DNA of 64,000 nt, taken from Neorhizobium petrolearium (GTDB lineage: Bacteria > Pseudomonadota > Alphaproteobacteria > Rhizobiales > Rhizobiaceae). Within the stretch, counting starts at the first letter, position 1. Every line of letters begins with the position of its first letter. The position numbers and the translations under genes were made by a program. Under the pieces are notes generated by a model. That model saw only the letters and a list, made by a program, of their open reading frames with translations, was not told the DNA's origin and did no database searches. This document shows positions 1-9,013 of this stretch, in pieces. Location of the stretch: assembly GCF_017873175.1 (NCBI RefSeq), contig NZ_JAGGJW010000020.1:38370-102369 (forward strand), given 5' to 3'.

Positions 1-911
1 GCATGCACCTTGCGGGCCGGCTTGAACATCGTTCTGGCGGTCGAATAAGTCTTTTCAATGCCGGCGACCCTAAGCGCGATCGGTGTAGACATATCAGGAT
101 TGCCCTTGACGCCATGGCGCTTGGGAACCGCATCGATCAGCATGCGCGTATAAGGATGGCTCGGGTTGTTGAGCACCTGCTCGGCGGTCCCCTGTTCGAC
201 GACCAGGCCCTTCTGCATGACCAGGACGCGGTCGGCGAGTTCGGCCACCACGTCGAAATCATGGGTGACGAACAGGATGCCCGCCTTGCGGCTTTCCTTC
301 AGCGCCTTGAACATGTCGAGGATCTGCGCCTGCGTTGTCACGTCGAGCGCGGTGGTCGGCTCGTCGGCGATCAGCAAGCGCGGCTCCATGGCGAGCGCAA
401 TGGCAATGACGATGCGCTGGCGTTGACCGCCCGACAATTGATGCGGATAGGCATGATAGAGGCGCTCGGGGTCGGGAAGACGCACCTCCTTAAGAAGAGC
501 CAATGTCCGAGCCCGGCGCTCGGCCTTGGACATTTGCGCATGCGCCTCAAAGACTTCCTCGATCTGGTTGCCGACGGTATAGCACGGGTTGAGCGCGCTC
601 ATCGGCTCCTGGAAGATCATGCCCATGCGGCTGCCGCGCAGGTCGGCATGCTCGGCTTCGGAAAGCTTCAGCACATCCCGGCCTTCAAAGAGGATTTCGC
701 CTGCCGACGGCTTCAGGATCTTCGGCAGGAGGCCCATGGCGGCAAAGGACGTGATCGACTTTCCGGAACCGGATTCCCCGACGATACAGAGGATTTCCTT
801 CTCGTGAATGTCGAGCGACAGGTTACTGACGGCATGCGGGCGATCGCCACCCTTGGGCAGGTCTATGGTCAGGTTGCGGATCGACAGGACGGGTGTGGCG
901 GTGTGGGTCAT
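1..911 (-). CDS. Peptide-type ABC importer, fused double ATPase (partial)
   Basis: Energises the peptide-type importer encoded just upstream by hydrolysing ATP at the inner face of the membrane. The visible part holds one full DppD-like domain: Walker A GESGSGKS at about residues 45-52, signature LSGGQRQR, Walker B LLIADEPT and the oligopeptide-type C-terminal segment. A linker follows, then the opening of a second, DppF-like domain (ALRVAGIEKTY) cut by the window edge, so the whole gene is probably a DppD-DppF fusion of 500-600 residues. The ATG overlaps the TGA of the dppC-like gene by one base, showing co-translation. The start is clear; the 3' end is not in the window. Confidence 0.9.
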   Translation of the reverse strand, partial: MTHTATPVLSIRNLTIDLPKGGDRPHAVSNLSLDIHEKEILCIVGESGSGKSITSFAAMGLLPKILKPSAGEILFEGRDVLKLSEAEHADLRGSRMGMIFQEPMSALNPCYTVGNQIEEVFEAHAQMSKAERRARTLALLKEVRLPDPERLYHAYPHQLSGGQRQRIVIAIALAMEPRLLIADEPTTALDVTTQAQILDMFKALKESRKAGILFVTHDFDVVAELADRVLVMQKGLVVEQGTAEQVLNNPSHPYTRMLIDAVPKRHGVKGNPDMSTPIALRVAGIEKTYSTARTMFKPARKVH

Positions 912-1813
912 CAGTTCCTGCCCTCCGGCGCGGTCACGTCGCGAATGCCGTCGCCCAGCATGTTGATGGAAAAGACCAGGATGAACAGAGCGATACCGGG
1001 AATGGTGATGAGCCAGCTTTCGAACAGCAGCATTTCTTTGCCTTCGGAGATCATCAGGCCCCAGGACGGTGTTGGCGGCTGCACGCCAAGCCCGAGGAAG
1101 GACAGTGCCGCCTCCAGGATGATGGCGTGGGCCATTTCGAGCGTGACGATGACGATCAACTGGTTCATCACATTCGGCAGCACATCTTTGAAGAGGATAC
1201 GCGGCAGGCTGGCGCCCAGAACTTCGGCCGCGGCGATATAGTCCATCTGTCGCACCTGCATCGTGGCGCTGCGCAGCACCACCGCAAAGCGGTCCCAGAG
1301 CAGCAGTCCGAGCACCGACACGACTACGGTCAGCGAGCCGCCGAACAGCGCCACTACGGCCAGCGCCACCAGCGTCGCCGGCAAAGCCAGCCGTACCGAA
1401 ACGATGAACATCACCACCGCATCGACCTTGCCGCCGAAATAGCCACCAAGAACACCGAGCGTCGTGCCGATCACCGCGGAGATCAAGGCCGCGGTAAAGC
1501 CGATCAGCAGAGAGACGCGAGCCCCATAGATCAGCCGCGACAGGTAATCCCGGCCCAGCGCATCGGTGCCGAGCAGATGTTTCCAGTCGCCGCCCAGAAA
1601 GACCGGTGGGGCAAGCCGCGCCAGGAGGTCCTGCTTGTAGGGATCATAAGGGGCGATCAGCGGCGCGAAAAGCGCCGTAAGGCCAACAAACAGCAGGATC
1701 AGGAAGCCGACCATGAAACCGCGATGCCTCAGGGCCTTGCGAGCCAGGACGCGGGATGGCGCTGGCGATGCTGCGGGAAGCCCGGGGCTGATGGTTAGGG
1801 ACGTGTTGCTCAT
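911..1813 (-). CDS. Peptide-type ABC importer permease, DppC family
   Basis: Inner-membrane permease of a dipeptide/oligopeptide/nickel-type importer, 300 residues, the usual DppC length. A cytoplasmic N-terminus precedes a first membrane segment (about 30-55) ending in the family motif LIAPYDPYKQD, and further hydrophobic segments follow. The EAA-like coupling loop near LPRILFKDVLPNVMNQ contacts the ATPase. It starts one base after the DppB-like gene stops and overlaps the ATPase start, so the four genes form one operon. The substrate cannot be read from the permease. Confidence 0.92.
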   Translation of the reverse strand: MSNTSLTISPGLPAASPAPSRVLARKALRHRGFMVGFLILLFVGLTALFAPLIAPYDPYKQDLLARLAPPVFLGGDWKHLLGTDALGRDYLSRLIYGARVSLLIGFTAALISAVIGTTLGVLGGYFGGKVDAVVMFIVSVRLALPATLVALAVVALFGGSLTVVVSVLGLLLWDRFAVVLRSATMQVRQMDYIAAAEVLGASLPRILFKDVLPNVMNQLIVIVTLEMAHAIILEAALSFLGLGVQPPTPSWGLMISEGKEMLLFESWLITIPGIALFILVFSINMLGDGIRDVTAPEGRN

Positions 1814-1814
1814 G

Positions 1815-2732
1815 TCAGACAGTCCTCAAGCGGGGATCGAGCCATGCGTTCAAGACATCGGCCAGGAAGGTGAAGGCGATGTAGAACATCGCGAAGATCA
1901 GGATGAGGGCTTGCATGGTCGGCAGATCATTGCGGGAAATTGATTCCCAGGCGAGGTAACCCGCTCCATGCAGCGCGAAGATGGTTTCCACCACAACCGA
2001 CCCGCCGAACATGAAACCGAGCTGCACCGCCGCCAGGCTGACGACCGGGATGATGGCATTGCGAAGGGCATGCTTGAACAGAACCCGACGTGGCTTGATG
2101 CCCTTGGCTCTTGCCGTGCGGATGTAGTCGGCGGACAGCACTTCCAGCATGCCCGCCCGCGTCAACCGCATGATGGCCGGCGTCGCGTAATAGCCGAGCA
2201 CGATCATCGGCAGGACATAGCCGGTCCATTGTCGCGTCCCCGAGGCAGGCACCCAGCCGAGATTGACCGAGAAGACAACGATCAGGATAAGGCCGAACCA
2301 GAAGCTCGGGATCGCCTGCCCGACGACGGCAATGCCGAGCGCCAGCCTGTCGATCAGCGTATTGGGAAAGGCGGCGGCCAGAACCCCCATGGGAATGGCG
2401 AGCAGCAGGGCGAAGCTCATGCCGAGAAAACCGATGGTCATGGTGACCGGCAGTCGTTCGGCGATCATGCCCGAGACCGGCGCCTTGAAATAATAGCTCA
2501 TGCCGAAATCGCCGGAGAGCGCGCGCATCAGCCAGTCGACATACTGAACGAGCAACGGCCGGTCGAAACCGTATTGGCTCCGAATCGCCGCGATCACCTC
2601 TCCTGAAGCCCCCTCGCCGGCGATGGCGATCGCCGGATCGCCGGCCATGAACAGAAGAATGAAACTGATGAAGGACACCGTCAGCGCGACCAGCGCCGCC
2701 ATGCCGATCTTGGTCAGGACAAATTTCAACAT
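1815..2732 (-). CDS. Peptide-type ABC importer permease, DppB family
   Basis: First permease of the importer, 305 residues with six predicted membrane segments. The N-terminal segment carries the DppB-typical stretch ending in FMAGDPA, and the EAA loop reads RVLFKHALRNAIIPV. It pairs with the DppC-like protein to form the channel. It lies 165 bases downstream of the binding-protein gene with a strong hairpin between them, which would let the binding protein be made in excess over the permeases. Confidence 0.92.
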   Translation of the reverse strand: MLKFVLTKIGMAALVALTVSFISFILLFMAGDPAIAIAGEGASGEVIAAIRSQYGFDRPLLVQYVDWLMRALSGDFGMSYYFKAPVSGMIAERLPVTMTIGFLGMSFALLLAIPMGVLAAAFPNTLIDRLALGIAVVGQAIPSFWFGLILIVVFSVNLGWVPASGTRQWTGYVLPMIVLGYYATPAIMRLTRAGMLEVLSADYIRTARAKGIKPRRVLFKHALRNAIIPVVSLAAVQLGFMFGGSVVVETIFALHGAGYLAWESISRNDLPTMQALILIFAMFYIAFTFLADVLNAWLDPRLRTV

Positions 2733-2850
2733 CTGCGATCCTTAAGCAGGCGGTGTCGCGGGCAGTGGCGACACCCGGCTCACGCCTGCCGCGCGAAAGC
2801 GTGCTGCGTTTCGCGATCACGACAGGCCTTGAAAACAAGAAGCCCAAACC

Positions 2851-2885
2851 CTGGCCGGGCCACCGGCAACCGGTGGCCCGACCAG
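2851..2885 (-). terminator. Intercistronic hairpin between binding-protein and permease genes
   Basis: GGGCCACCGG (2857-2866) and CCGGTGGCCC (2870-2879) form a perfect 10-bp stem with loop CAA. The pairing extends to CTGG/CCAG at 2851-2885 with one mismatch. Read on the minus strand it follows the binding-protein stop, and moderately T-rich sequence comes after it. An attenuator or 3' RNA-stability hairpin is more likely than a full terminator. Confidence 0.6.
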
Positions 2886-2897
2886 CGCACTCGGATG

Positions 2898-4415
2898 TCA
2901 TTTCCAGCCGATTTCGTAGAAGCGGACCAACTCATCCGGGGTCGGCGTGAAGGAGATGTCACCACTCATGACGTAGTTGGTGGAGTAGTTCCACAACGGC
3001 ACCCAATAGGCCTTGTCGGCGATCACCGACAGCGCCTGGGTATAGAGCGTCTTGCGCTCGGCCGGATCGATGGAAGAATCGGCCTTTTCCAGCAGATCGG
3101 ACAGGCTCTTGTCGCGCGCGTCATCTTCACCGCCCATGGTGAAGAATTCGCTGGTGATGGCCGAGACATCGGCAATCGAGTTGGACCCCCAGGTCAAGAA
3201 GGAGATCGGCGCGCCTTCCTTTATGCGCTTTTCGCGCAGCGCCGCGTATTGCATGTAGTTGAGGTTGGCCTTGATGCCGATTTCGGCCAACATGCCGATC
3301 ATCGCTTCGGCCAGCGGTCGGTCGCGATAAGCATAGAGTTCGATTTCGAACCCATCGGGATAGCCGGCTTCCGCCAGCAGCGCCTTGGCCTTCGCCGGAT
3401 CGTATGCATAGGTCGCGACAGCGGTGTCGCAGCCGAACTGGCTGGGCGAGCAGGCGCTGTTGATCACTTCCGTTGTGCCCTTCATCAACGCCTCGACGAT
3501 ACCCTCGCGATTGATCGCATGATAGATCGCCTGGCGAACCTTGACGTCCGTCATCGGGTTCTTGTCGCCCGAGCGGCCAGCCGCATCGAGCGACAGATAG
3601 CCGACGCGCATGGTCGGGGCATTGATGACCTGGAAGCTGTCCCGCCCGTTCATCTTTTCGGCCTGGTCGGAGGGCACCTGCCAGACCAGATCAATCGTGC
3701 CGTTAAAGAGCTCGGCCATCTGCGTGTTGATGTCAGGGATGGTGCGAATATCGATGGTGCCGACCTTCGCCTTCGGCTTGGCCGCGGCGAAATAGTCCTC
3801 GTTGCGCTTCAGCACGAAATGCCTGCCAGGTTCGACATTCTCGAACTTGTAGGGACCCGTACCGATCGGCTTGGTGGCAACGCCTGCCGGGCCGACGGCT
3901 TTGTAATATTCATCGGGATGGATGATGACCGGACCGGCCAGATATTCGAGCGCTGCCGGGAAAGGCCCATTGGTGATGATGCGCACCTTGAACTGATCGA
4001 TCTTTTCGGCCTGCTTGATCCAGCCCGTCGCCACCTTGTTCTTTGCGCCGTTCTTGGGGTCGACGGTGAAGTTCAGCGTGTAGACGACGTCATCCGCATC
4101 AAAGGCCTCGCCATTGTGGAATTTGACGCCTTCCCGCAGCGTCAGGTCAAGCGTTGTGGAATCCACCCAGGTCCAGCTGGTCGCCAGATTGCCGACATAC
4201 TCTCCGGTTGCCGGATCGCGATAGAGAAGGCCGTCCCAGGCGGCATTGCCGAGCAGGACGCCCTCGCGCGCAGTGTTGAAATAGGGATCGACATGCTCGA
4301 GTTCCTTCGCAAAAGCGATAGAGACCGTGTCGTCGGCCTTGCCGGCCCAGGCGGCGGTTGCAAACAGGAGTGCGGGCAGAAGAGCGGCGGCAGCCGCAGT
4401 CTTTGTCAGTTTCAT
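2898..4415 (-). CDS. Periplasmic substrate-binding protein, SBP_bac_5 family
   Basis: Binds the solute in the periplasm and hands it to the DppBC-type permeases. The 505 residues begin with a Sec signal peptide (lysines, then an alanine/leucine-rich core, cleavage near AWA-GKADD). The family-5 features follow: ATSWTWVDSTTLDLTLREGVKF-like region near residues 80-100 and GTGPYKF in the middle. This is a normal length for the family. It is the first gene of the operon and faces a GntR regulator across an AT-rich divergent promoter. Ligand unknown; peptides, opines and amino-sugar conjugates are all possible for this family. Confidence 0.93.
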   Translation of the reverse strand: MKLTKTAAAAALLPALLFATAAWAGKADDTVSIAFAKELEHVDPYFNTAREGVLLGNAAWDGLLYRDPATGEYVGNLATSWTWVDSTTLDLTLREGVKFHNGEAFDADDVVYTLNFTVDPKNGAKNKVATGWIKQAEKIDQFKVRIITNGPFPAALEYLAGPVIIHPDEYYKAVGPAGVATKPIGTGPYKFENVEPGRHFVLKRNEDYFAAAKPKAKVGTIDIRTIPDINTQMAELFNGTIDLVWQVPSDQAEKMNGRDSFQVINAPTMRVGYLSLDAAGRSGDKNPMTDVKVRQAIYHAINREGIVEALMKGTTEVINSACSPSQFGCDTAVATYAYDPAKAKALLAEAGYPDGFEIELYAYRDRPLAEAMIGMLAEIGIKANLNYMQYAALREKRIKEGAPISFLTWGSNSIADVSAITSEFFTMGGEDDARDKSLSDLLEKADSSIDPAERKTLYTQALSVIADKAYWVPLWNYSTNYVMSGDISFTPTPDELVRFYEIGWK

Positions 4416-4432
4416 TCTCGTTCCCTTTATAT

Positions 4433-4540
4433 AATGCCTATTATATAGGCATTTACTGTTAATGGCGCTATTGTAGTCGATTTTCTATTTTTGTATACGA
4501 TATATTTGTATTGCGTACATATTTTGATAGTTGCATACGT
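4433..4540. promoter_or_regulatory. Divergent promoter with inverted repeat and GntR-like half-sites
   Basis: This AT-rich stretch lies between the divergent binding-protein and gntR starts. It contains a perfect inverted repeat AATGCCTAT-N3-ATAGGCATT (4433-4453), 18 bases upstream of the binding-protein ATG. It also holds several TTGTAT/GTATAC-type words: TTGTATACGA (4491-4500), TTGTATTGCGTACAT (4506-4520) and TTGCATACGT (4531-4540). FCD-type GntR regulators bind short palindromes of this kind, so the adjacent regulator probably acts here. The sites are visible; binding is inferred. Confidence 0.5.
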
Positions 4541-4590
4541 CTGCTTGCCAAATCCCGCAGATCGCACAACAATGCGCGTGGAGGACCGAT

Positions 4591-5283
4591 ATGAATTTGC
4601 CTGCACCAAAAACGCCGACCGCAGACGTGCTCTACGAGCGTATCGAAACGATGATTGCCGAAGGACAGGTCAAGGACGGCGAGCGGCTCGACGAAATGCG
4701 CCTTGCCCGCGATTTCGGCGTATCGCGCACCCCCTTGCGTGAGGCGCTGCGTCTTCTGTCGGGGACCGGCCTGGTCGAGCTTATTCCCAATCGCGGCGCC
4801 TTCGTGCGCCAGCCCGATTTCACGCGTCTTGTGGAGATGTTCGAAGTCATGGCCGAGGTCGAAGCCTGGTGCGCGCGGCTGGCGGCTGGCCGCATCACCA
4901 AGGCGCAGTTGCTGCTTCTGCGCAAAGCCGCCTCTGCCTGCGAAGCAGCCCTGCAGGCGCAGGACTACAAGCGCTACTATGTCGAGAACGCCACCTTTCA
5001 CACCATGATCTACGAGGCGTCCGGCAATGGCTTCCTGGCCGAGGAAGCCGCCAACCTGCACAGACGCCTCAAGCCCTTCCGGCAGGCCCAGCTTTCCTTC
5101 GGCGACCGACTGTCGCAGTCGATGATCGAGCACCGCGAAATCCTGTTGGCGCTCGAAGCCGGCGATGCGGCCCGCGCCGACGCCGTGATGCGCAACCATA
5201 TCCGTGTCCAGGGCAGTATCTACGAGGAATACCGCCAATCGATGAGCGGAGAGCGCGAGGTCGCCGGTCAGCAAGCCTCGTAA
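4591..5283 (+). CDS. GntR-family regulator, FCD (FadR) subfamily
   Basis: Ligand-responsive transcription factor of 230 residues. The N-terminal winged helix-turn-helix (about residues 10-75) contains the GntR signature DFGVSRTPLREALRLLSGTGLVE. The all-helical FCD domain carries the metal/ligand-binding pattern: H in ATFHTMIYEASGN, H in MIEHREILLALEAGD and H in VMRNHI. The ATG at 4591 is preferred over the upstream in-frame ATG at 4531 because GGAGG lies about 8 bases before it. It faces the importer operon and is its likely regulator. Confidence 0.9.
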   Translation: MNLPAPKTPTADVLYERIETMIAEGQVKDGERLDEMRLARDFGVSRTPLREALRLLSGTGLVELIPNRGAFVRQPDFTRLVEMFEVMAEVEAWCARLAAGRITKAQLLLLRKAASACEAALQAQDYKRYYVENATFHTMIYEASGNGFLAEEAANLHRRLKPFRQAQLSFGDRLSQSMIEHREILLALEAGDAARADAVMRNHIRVQGSIYEEYRQSMSGEREVAGQQAS

Positions 5284-5321
5284 GACCTGCCGTCGATTTC
5301 GGGCAACCGCGTCGCCGGTCC

Positions 5322-7706
5322 TCATGGGAATAGCAGAAGCTCGGAAACCGCAGCCCCTCGCGTCAACCGCGACACCGTCCTGACGATACCCGCCTTGTCG
5401 ATGCCATAGTGCCGATAGAGATCCTGCACCGTGCCGGTCTGGCCGAAATGCTCGACCCCGAGCGGTATCATCCGGTGGCCGTGAACAGCACCAAGCCAGG
5501 CAAGTCCCGCGGGATGTCCATCAGTGACGGTGACAAGGGTGCAATGGGACGGAAGGCCGGCGAGCAAGGTTTCGACATGACCGGATGCTCGACTGGCGCC
5601 GCGGCTCCGCGCCCGCTGGGCTGCGGTCCAGCCGGCGTTCAGGCGATCCGCGGAAGTCACCGCCAGCACGCCGATATCCCGTCGGCTCTCACCGAGCAGC
5701 CCGGCCGCCGCGATCACTTCCGGCGCGATGCAGCCCTGATAGACCAGCACGACATCGGCATTCGGACCGGGCGGCTTCAGCCAATAACCACCATCGATGA
5801 CGCCCTGGCGGAAACGCGGATCGCTGCGCGGCGCCGGCTGTTCGAGCGGCCGCGTCGTCAGCCGCAGATAAACGGAGCCGCCCGTCTCGTCGCGCAACCA
5901 GGTGCGCTCGTCCGGCTGACCGTCGCCATCGCGCTGCATATAGTCGAAAGACCAGTCCATGATGATTGCGAGTTCGTCGAGAAAGGCCGGCTCGAAACTC
6001 GCCAGCCCATCCTGGCTGATGCCGATCAGCGGTGTGGCGATCGACTGATGCGCCCCACCCTCCGGCGCCAGCGTGACGCCTGACGGCGTGCCGACGATCA
6101 TGAAGCGGGCATCCTGGTAGCAGGCATAATTCAGCGCATCGAGACCGCGGGAGATAAAGGGGTCATAGACCGTACCGATCGGCAACAGGCGCTCGCCGAA
6201 GAGCGAATGGGAGAGGCCAGCGGCGGCCAGCAGCAGGAAGAGATTCATCTCGGCAATGCCGAGTTCGATATGCTGCCCCTCCGGCGAGAAATGCCATTTC
6301 TGCGCGGACGGCACCCTTTCGTCGCGAAACGTATCGGCCCGCGCGTCGCGAGCAAACAGGCCACGCCGGTTGACCCAAGGGCCGAGATTTGTCGAGACCG
6401 TGACATCCGGGGCGGTGGTCACGATGCAGTCGGCCAGCGCCGTGTCCGTCTTGGCCAAAGCGTCGAGGATCTTGCCGAAACCGGCCTGCGTCGACAGAAC
6501 GCGATCCTCCAGCATGATCGGCCCCTCAGTTGCAATGCGCTCCACCTTGAAGCGTCGCGGCCCCGGCTCAAAAAACGGCACGCGGGCGAGGAAAGCCTTT
6601 GCATCGGCGCTGTCGACGATGGTCGAAAACGGATCCCACTCTGCGCCGGGCGCGACCCCCATTGCCGCTTGGAAGTCGGCCATCTGGCTCATCGTCATCA
6701 GGCCGGCATGATTGTCCTTGTGGCCCGCGAGCGGCGTGCCCCAGCCCTTGATCGTATAGGCCAGGAAGACCGTCGGCCGGTCGTGATCGATACCGTCGAA
6801 CACGTCGGTCAGCGCCTCCAGGCAATGGCCGCCGAGATTGTTCATGAGTTCGGCCAGCTCAGCATCGGATCGGCGCTCAATCAGCGCGGTCACATCGCCC
6901 TGGTCGCCGATCTCGTCGAGCAGTCGACGTCGCCAGGCGGCCCCGCCCTGAAAGGTCAATGCTGCGTAAAGCTGGTTGGGGCAGGCGTCGATCCAGTCCT
7001 TCAGGCGCGTTCCACCCGGCTCCGCAAACGCGGCCTTCTGCAGCGCACCATATTTGACGATGACGACATCCCAGCCGAAGGCCTTGAAAATGGCCTCAAT
7101 GCGTTGCCAAAGACCTTCGCGCACCACGCCGTCGAGGCTCTGGCGATTGTAGTCGATGACCCACCAGGTGTTGCGCAGATCATGCTTCCAGCCCTCCTGC
7201 AGGCATTCGTAGACATTGCCTTCGTCCAGTTCAGCATCGCCGACCAGGGCAATCATCCGCCCGAGCGGGTTCTTGCGCGCCCAGGGTCTGGCAGCGATGT
7301 AGTCCTGCACCATCGAGGCAAAGGCCGTGACGGCGACGCCCAGGCCAACCGAACCGGTGGAAAAATCGACATCGTCGATATCCTTGGTGCGACTCGGATA
7401 GGACTGCGCGCCGCCGAAGCCACGGAAATTCTCAAGCTTCTCGCGCGTCTGGTTGCCCATCAGATACTGGATGGCATGAAACACCGGCGAGGCATGTGGC
7501 TTGACCGCGACGCGATCTTCCGGGCGCAGCGCATGAAAATAGAGCGCCGTCAGGATCGACGCCATCGAGGCCGACGAAGCCTGATGCCCACCAACCTTGA
7601 CCTCGCCCTTCTCGCGCAGGTGATTGGCGTTGTGGATCATCCAGCAGGCGAGCCACAGGACCTGCTTCTCGATGGATTTCAGAATTGCGATATCGGTGCT
7701 TGTCAC
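5322..7706 (-). CDS. AceE-like thiamine-diphosphate transketolase / pyruvate dehydrogenase E1 homologue
   Basis: Thiamine-diphosphate enzyme of 794 residues resembling homodimeric pyruvate dehydrogenase E1 (AceE, about 890 residues) but shorter. GGHQASSASMA (39-49), DFSTGSVGLG (114-123) and the TPP/Mg motif GDAELDEG (156-163) with N187 are visible, and a transketolase-like pyrimidine domain lies in the second half. Rhizobia normally use a heterodimeric E1 for housekeeping, so this is an accessory enzyme. No E2 or E3 gene is nearby, so it may act as a stand-alone decarboxylase or ketolase. The start is GTG at 7706. It lies beyond the acdS terminator, so co-transcription with acdS is unlikely. 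Confidence 0.8.
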   Translation of the reverse strand: MTSTDIAILKSIEKQVLWLACWMIHNANHLREKGEVKVGGHQASSASMASILTALYFHALRPEDRVAVKPHASPVFHAIQYLMGNQTREKLENFRGFGGAQSYPSRTKDIDDVDFSTGSVGLGVAVTAFASMVQDYIAARPWARKNPLGRMIALVGDAELDEGNVYECLQEGWKHDLRNTWWVIDYNRQSLDGVVREGLWQRIEAIFKAFGWDVVIVKYGALQKAAFAEPGGTRLKDWIDACPNQLYAALTFQGGAAWRRRLLDEIGDQGDVTALIERRSDAELAELMNNLGGHCLEALTDVFDGIDHDRPTVFLAYTIKGWGTPLAGHKDNHAGLMTMSQMADFQAAMGVAPGAEWDPFSTIVDSADAKAFLARVPFFEPGPRRFKVERIATEGPIMLEDRVLSTQAGFGKILDALAKTDTALADCIVTTAPDVTVSTNLGPWVNRRGLFARDARADTFRDERVPSAQKWHFSPEGQHIELGIAEMNLFLLLAAAGLSHSLFGERLLPIGTVYDPFISRGLDALNYACYQDARFMIVGTPSGVTLAPEGGAHQSIATPLIGISQDGLASFEPAFLDELAIIMDWSFDYMQRDGDGQPDERTWLRDETGGSVYLRLTTRPLEQPAPRSDPRFRQGVIDGGYWLKPPGPNADVVLVYQGCIAPEVIAAAGLLGESRRDIGVLAVTSADRLNAGWTAAQRARSRGASRASGHVETLLAGLPSHCTLVTVTDGHPAGLAWLGAVHGHRMIPLGVEHFGQTGTVQDLYRHYGIDKAGIVRTVSRLTRGAAVSELLLFP

Positions 7707-7797
7707 GGTCGAATCCCAGTCATGTGTTCACGCCTGATGAGGATCCGCTGGCGGCTTTTCGCCTTGCTCTGCTCGGATCCCGTTCCCATGTCTGCGA

Positions 7798-7827
7798 CAC
7801 TCGGCGGGACGATCATCCCGCCGAGTG
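7798..7827 (-). terminator. Hairpin downstream of acdS
   Basis: CACTCGGCGGGA (7798-7809) and TCCCGCCGAGTG (7816-7827) form a perfect 12-bp GC-rich stem with a six-base loop. It begins 14 bases beyond the acdS stop on the minus strand. No long T-run follows, so it may need Rho or act as a 3' stabiliser. Confidence 0.65.
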
Positions 7828-7840
7828 GCTTGGCAAGTCG

Positions 7841-8854
7841 TCAGCCGTTGCGGAACGTGTAGGCATAGCCATTGATGGCCGGCGCGCCACCGAGATGGGC
7901 GTAAAGCACCTTGGAGCCTTCCGGGAAATAGCCCTTCTTGACCAGGTCGATCATGCCCTGCATCGACTTGCCCTCATAGACCGGGTCTGTGATCATCCCT
8001 TCGAGGCGGGCGCACAGGCGGATGGCTTCCTTGGTCTCGTCGGACGGCACGCCATAGACCGGATAGGCATAGTCCTCGATCAGGATAATGTCCTCCGACG
8101 TCAGATCCCGGCCAAGTTCGACCAGTTCAGCGGTGCGCCGGGCAATCTCCAGCACCTGGGATTTGGTCTGGGCCGGCGTGAAGGAGGCGTCGATGCCGAT
8201 GACATTGCGCTCGCGGCCATCCTTGGCAAATCCGACCGTCATGCCGGCATGGGTCGATCCCGTGACCGTGCAGACGACGATATAATCGAACTTGAAGCCG
8301 AGTTCGGCCTCCTGCGCGCGCACTTCCTCGGCAAAGCCGACATAGCCGAGGCCGCCATATTTGTGCACGGATGCGCCGGCCGGAATCGGATATGGTTTGC
8401 CGCCCTTGGCCTTGACGTCCTCGATGGCATCTTCCCAGCTCTGGCGGATACCGATATCGAAGCCCTCATCCACCATCTGCACATCCGCACCCATGATCCG
8501 GCTCAGCAGAATATTGCCGACGCGGTCATAAACAGCGTCCTCGTGCGGCACCCAGCTTTCCTGCACCAGCCGGCACTTGAAGCCTATCTTGGCGGCCACG
8601 GCGGCGATCATGCGGGTATGGTTGGACTGTACGCCGCCGATCGAGACCAGCGTATCGGCATTGGAGGCAATCGCGTCGGGAATAATATATTCCAGCTTGC
8701 GCAGCTTGTTGCCGCCGAAGGCCAGACCGGAATTGCAGTCCTCGCGCTTGGCATAGAGCTCTACCTTGCCGCCGAGATGCTCGGACAGTCGCTCCAGCTT
8801 CTCGATATGGGTCTGACCGAATGTGAGCGGATAGCGCTCGAATTTCTCCAGCAT
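7841..8854 (-). CDS. acdS: 1-aminocyclopropane-1-carboxylate (ACC) deaminase
   Basis: PLP enzyme cleaving ACC, the plant ethylene precursor, to 2-oxobutyrate and ammonia; in rhizosphere bacteria this lowers plant stress ethylene. The 337 residues include the PLP lysine K50 in GGNKLRKLEY and S77 in QSNH. Also present are Y293-E294 in DPVYEGK and L321 in AHLGG, the Glu and Leu that separate true ACC deaminases from D-cysteine desulfhydrases (295 and 322 in Pseudomonas numbering). The ATG at 8854 is chosen over the longer frame from 8932 because GAAGGGA precedes it and it matches the family N-terminus MLEKFERYPLTFG. It is divergent from an Lrp-type regulator, the usual acdS-acdR arrangement. Confidence 0.96.
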   Translation of the reverse strand: MLEKFERYPLTFGQTHIEKLERLSEHLGGKVELYAKREDCNSGLAFGGNKLRKLEYIIPDAIASNADTLVSIGGVQSNHTRMIAAVAAKIGFKCRLVQESWVPHEDAVYDRVGNILLSRIMGADVQMVDEGFDIGIRQSWEDAIEDVKAKGGKPYPIPAGASVHKYGGLGYVGFAEEVRAQEAELGFKFDYIVVCTVTGSTHAGMTVGFAKDGRERNVIGIDASFTPAQTKSQVLEIARRTAELVELGRDLTSEDIILIEDYAYPVYGVPSDETKEAIRLCARLEGMITDPVYEGKSMQGMIDLVKKGYFPEGSKVLYAHLGGAPAINGYAYTFRNG

Positions 8855-8972
8855 GGGGTTCCCTTCTGCTTGTTGTGACACAAGGGAAACGCTAACATCA
8901 CTTACCTGAAAGGTGCTCTCAAAGTTCGCCATGAAATTGTGGCTTCTATGGGAATGTGCGCAAATCTAAGAC

Positions 8973-8992
8973 TGAATATTTCAGTATTCAGA
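8973..8992. promoter_or_regulatory. Lrp-type box between acdS and its regulator
   Basis: CTGAATA (8973-8979), six bases, then TATTCAG (8986-8992) form a perfect 7-bp inverted repeat with an AT-rich centre, the shape of an Lrp/AsnC site. It ends 21 bases before the regulator ATG and about 120 bases upstream of acdS, so it could serve both autoregulation and acdS activation. Confidence 0.55.
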
Positions 8993-9013
8993 ATTATTTC
9001 GGAAGATTCTTCC

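Noticed and set aside
2829..4448. Plus-strand open frame of 539 codons
   Set aside because: It is antisense to the SBP_bac_5 gene, lacks any domain and reflects the high GC third-position bias of that gene.
6207..7862. Plus-strand open frame of 551 codons
   Set aside because: It is antisense to the AceE-like gene and has no family signature or ribosome-binding site.
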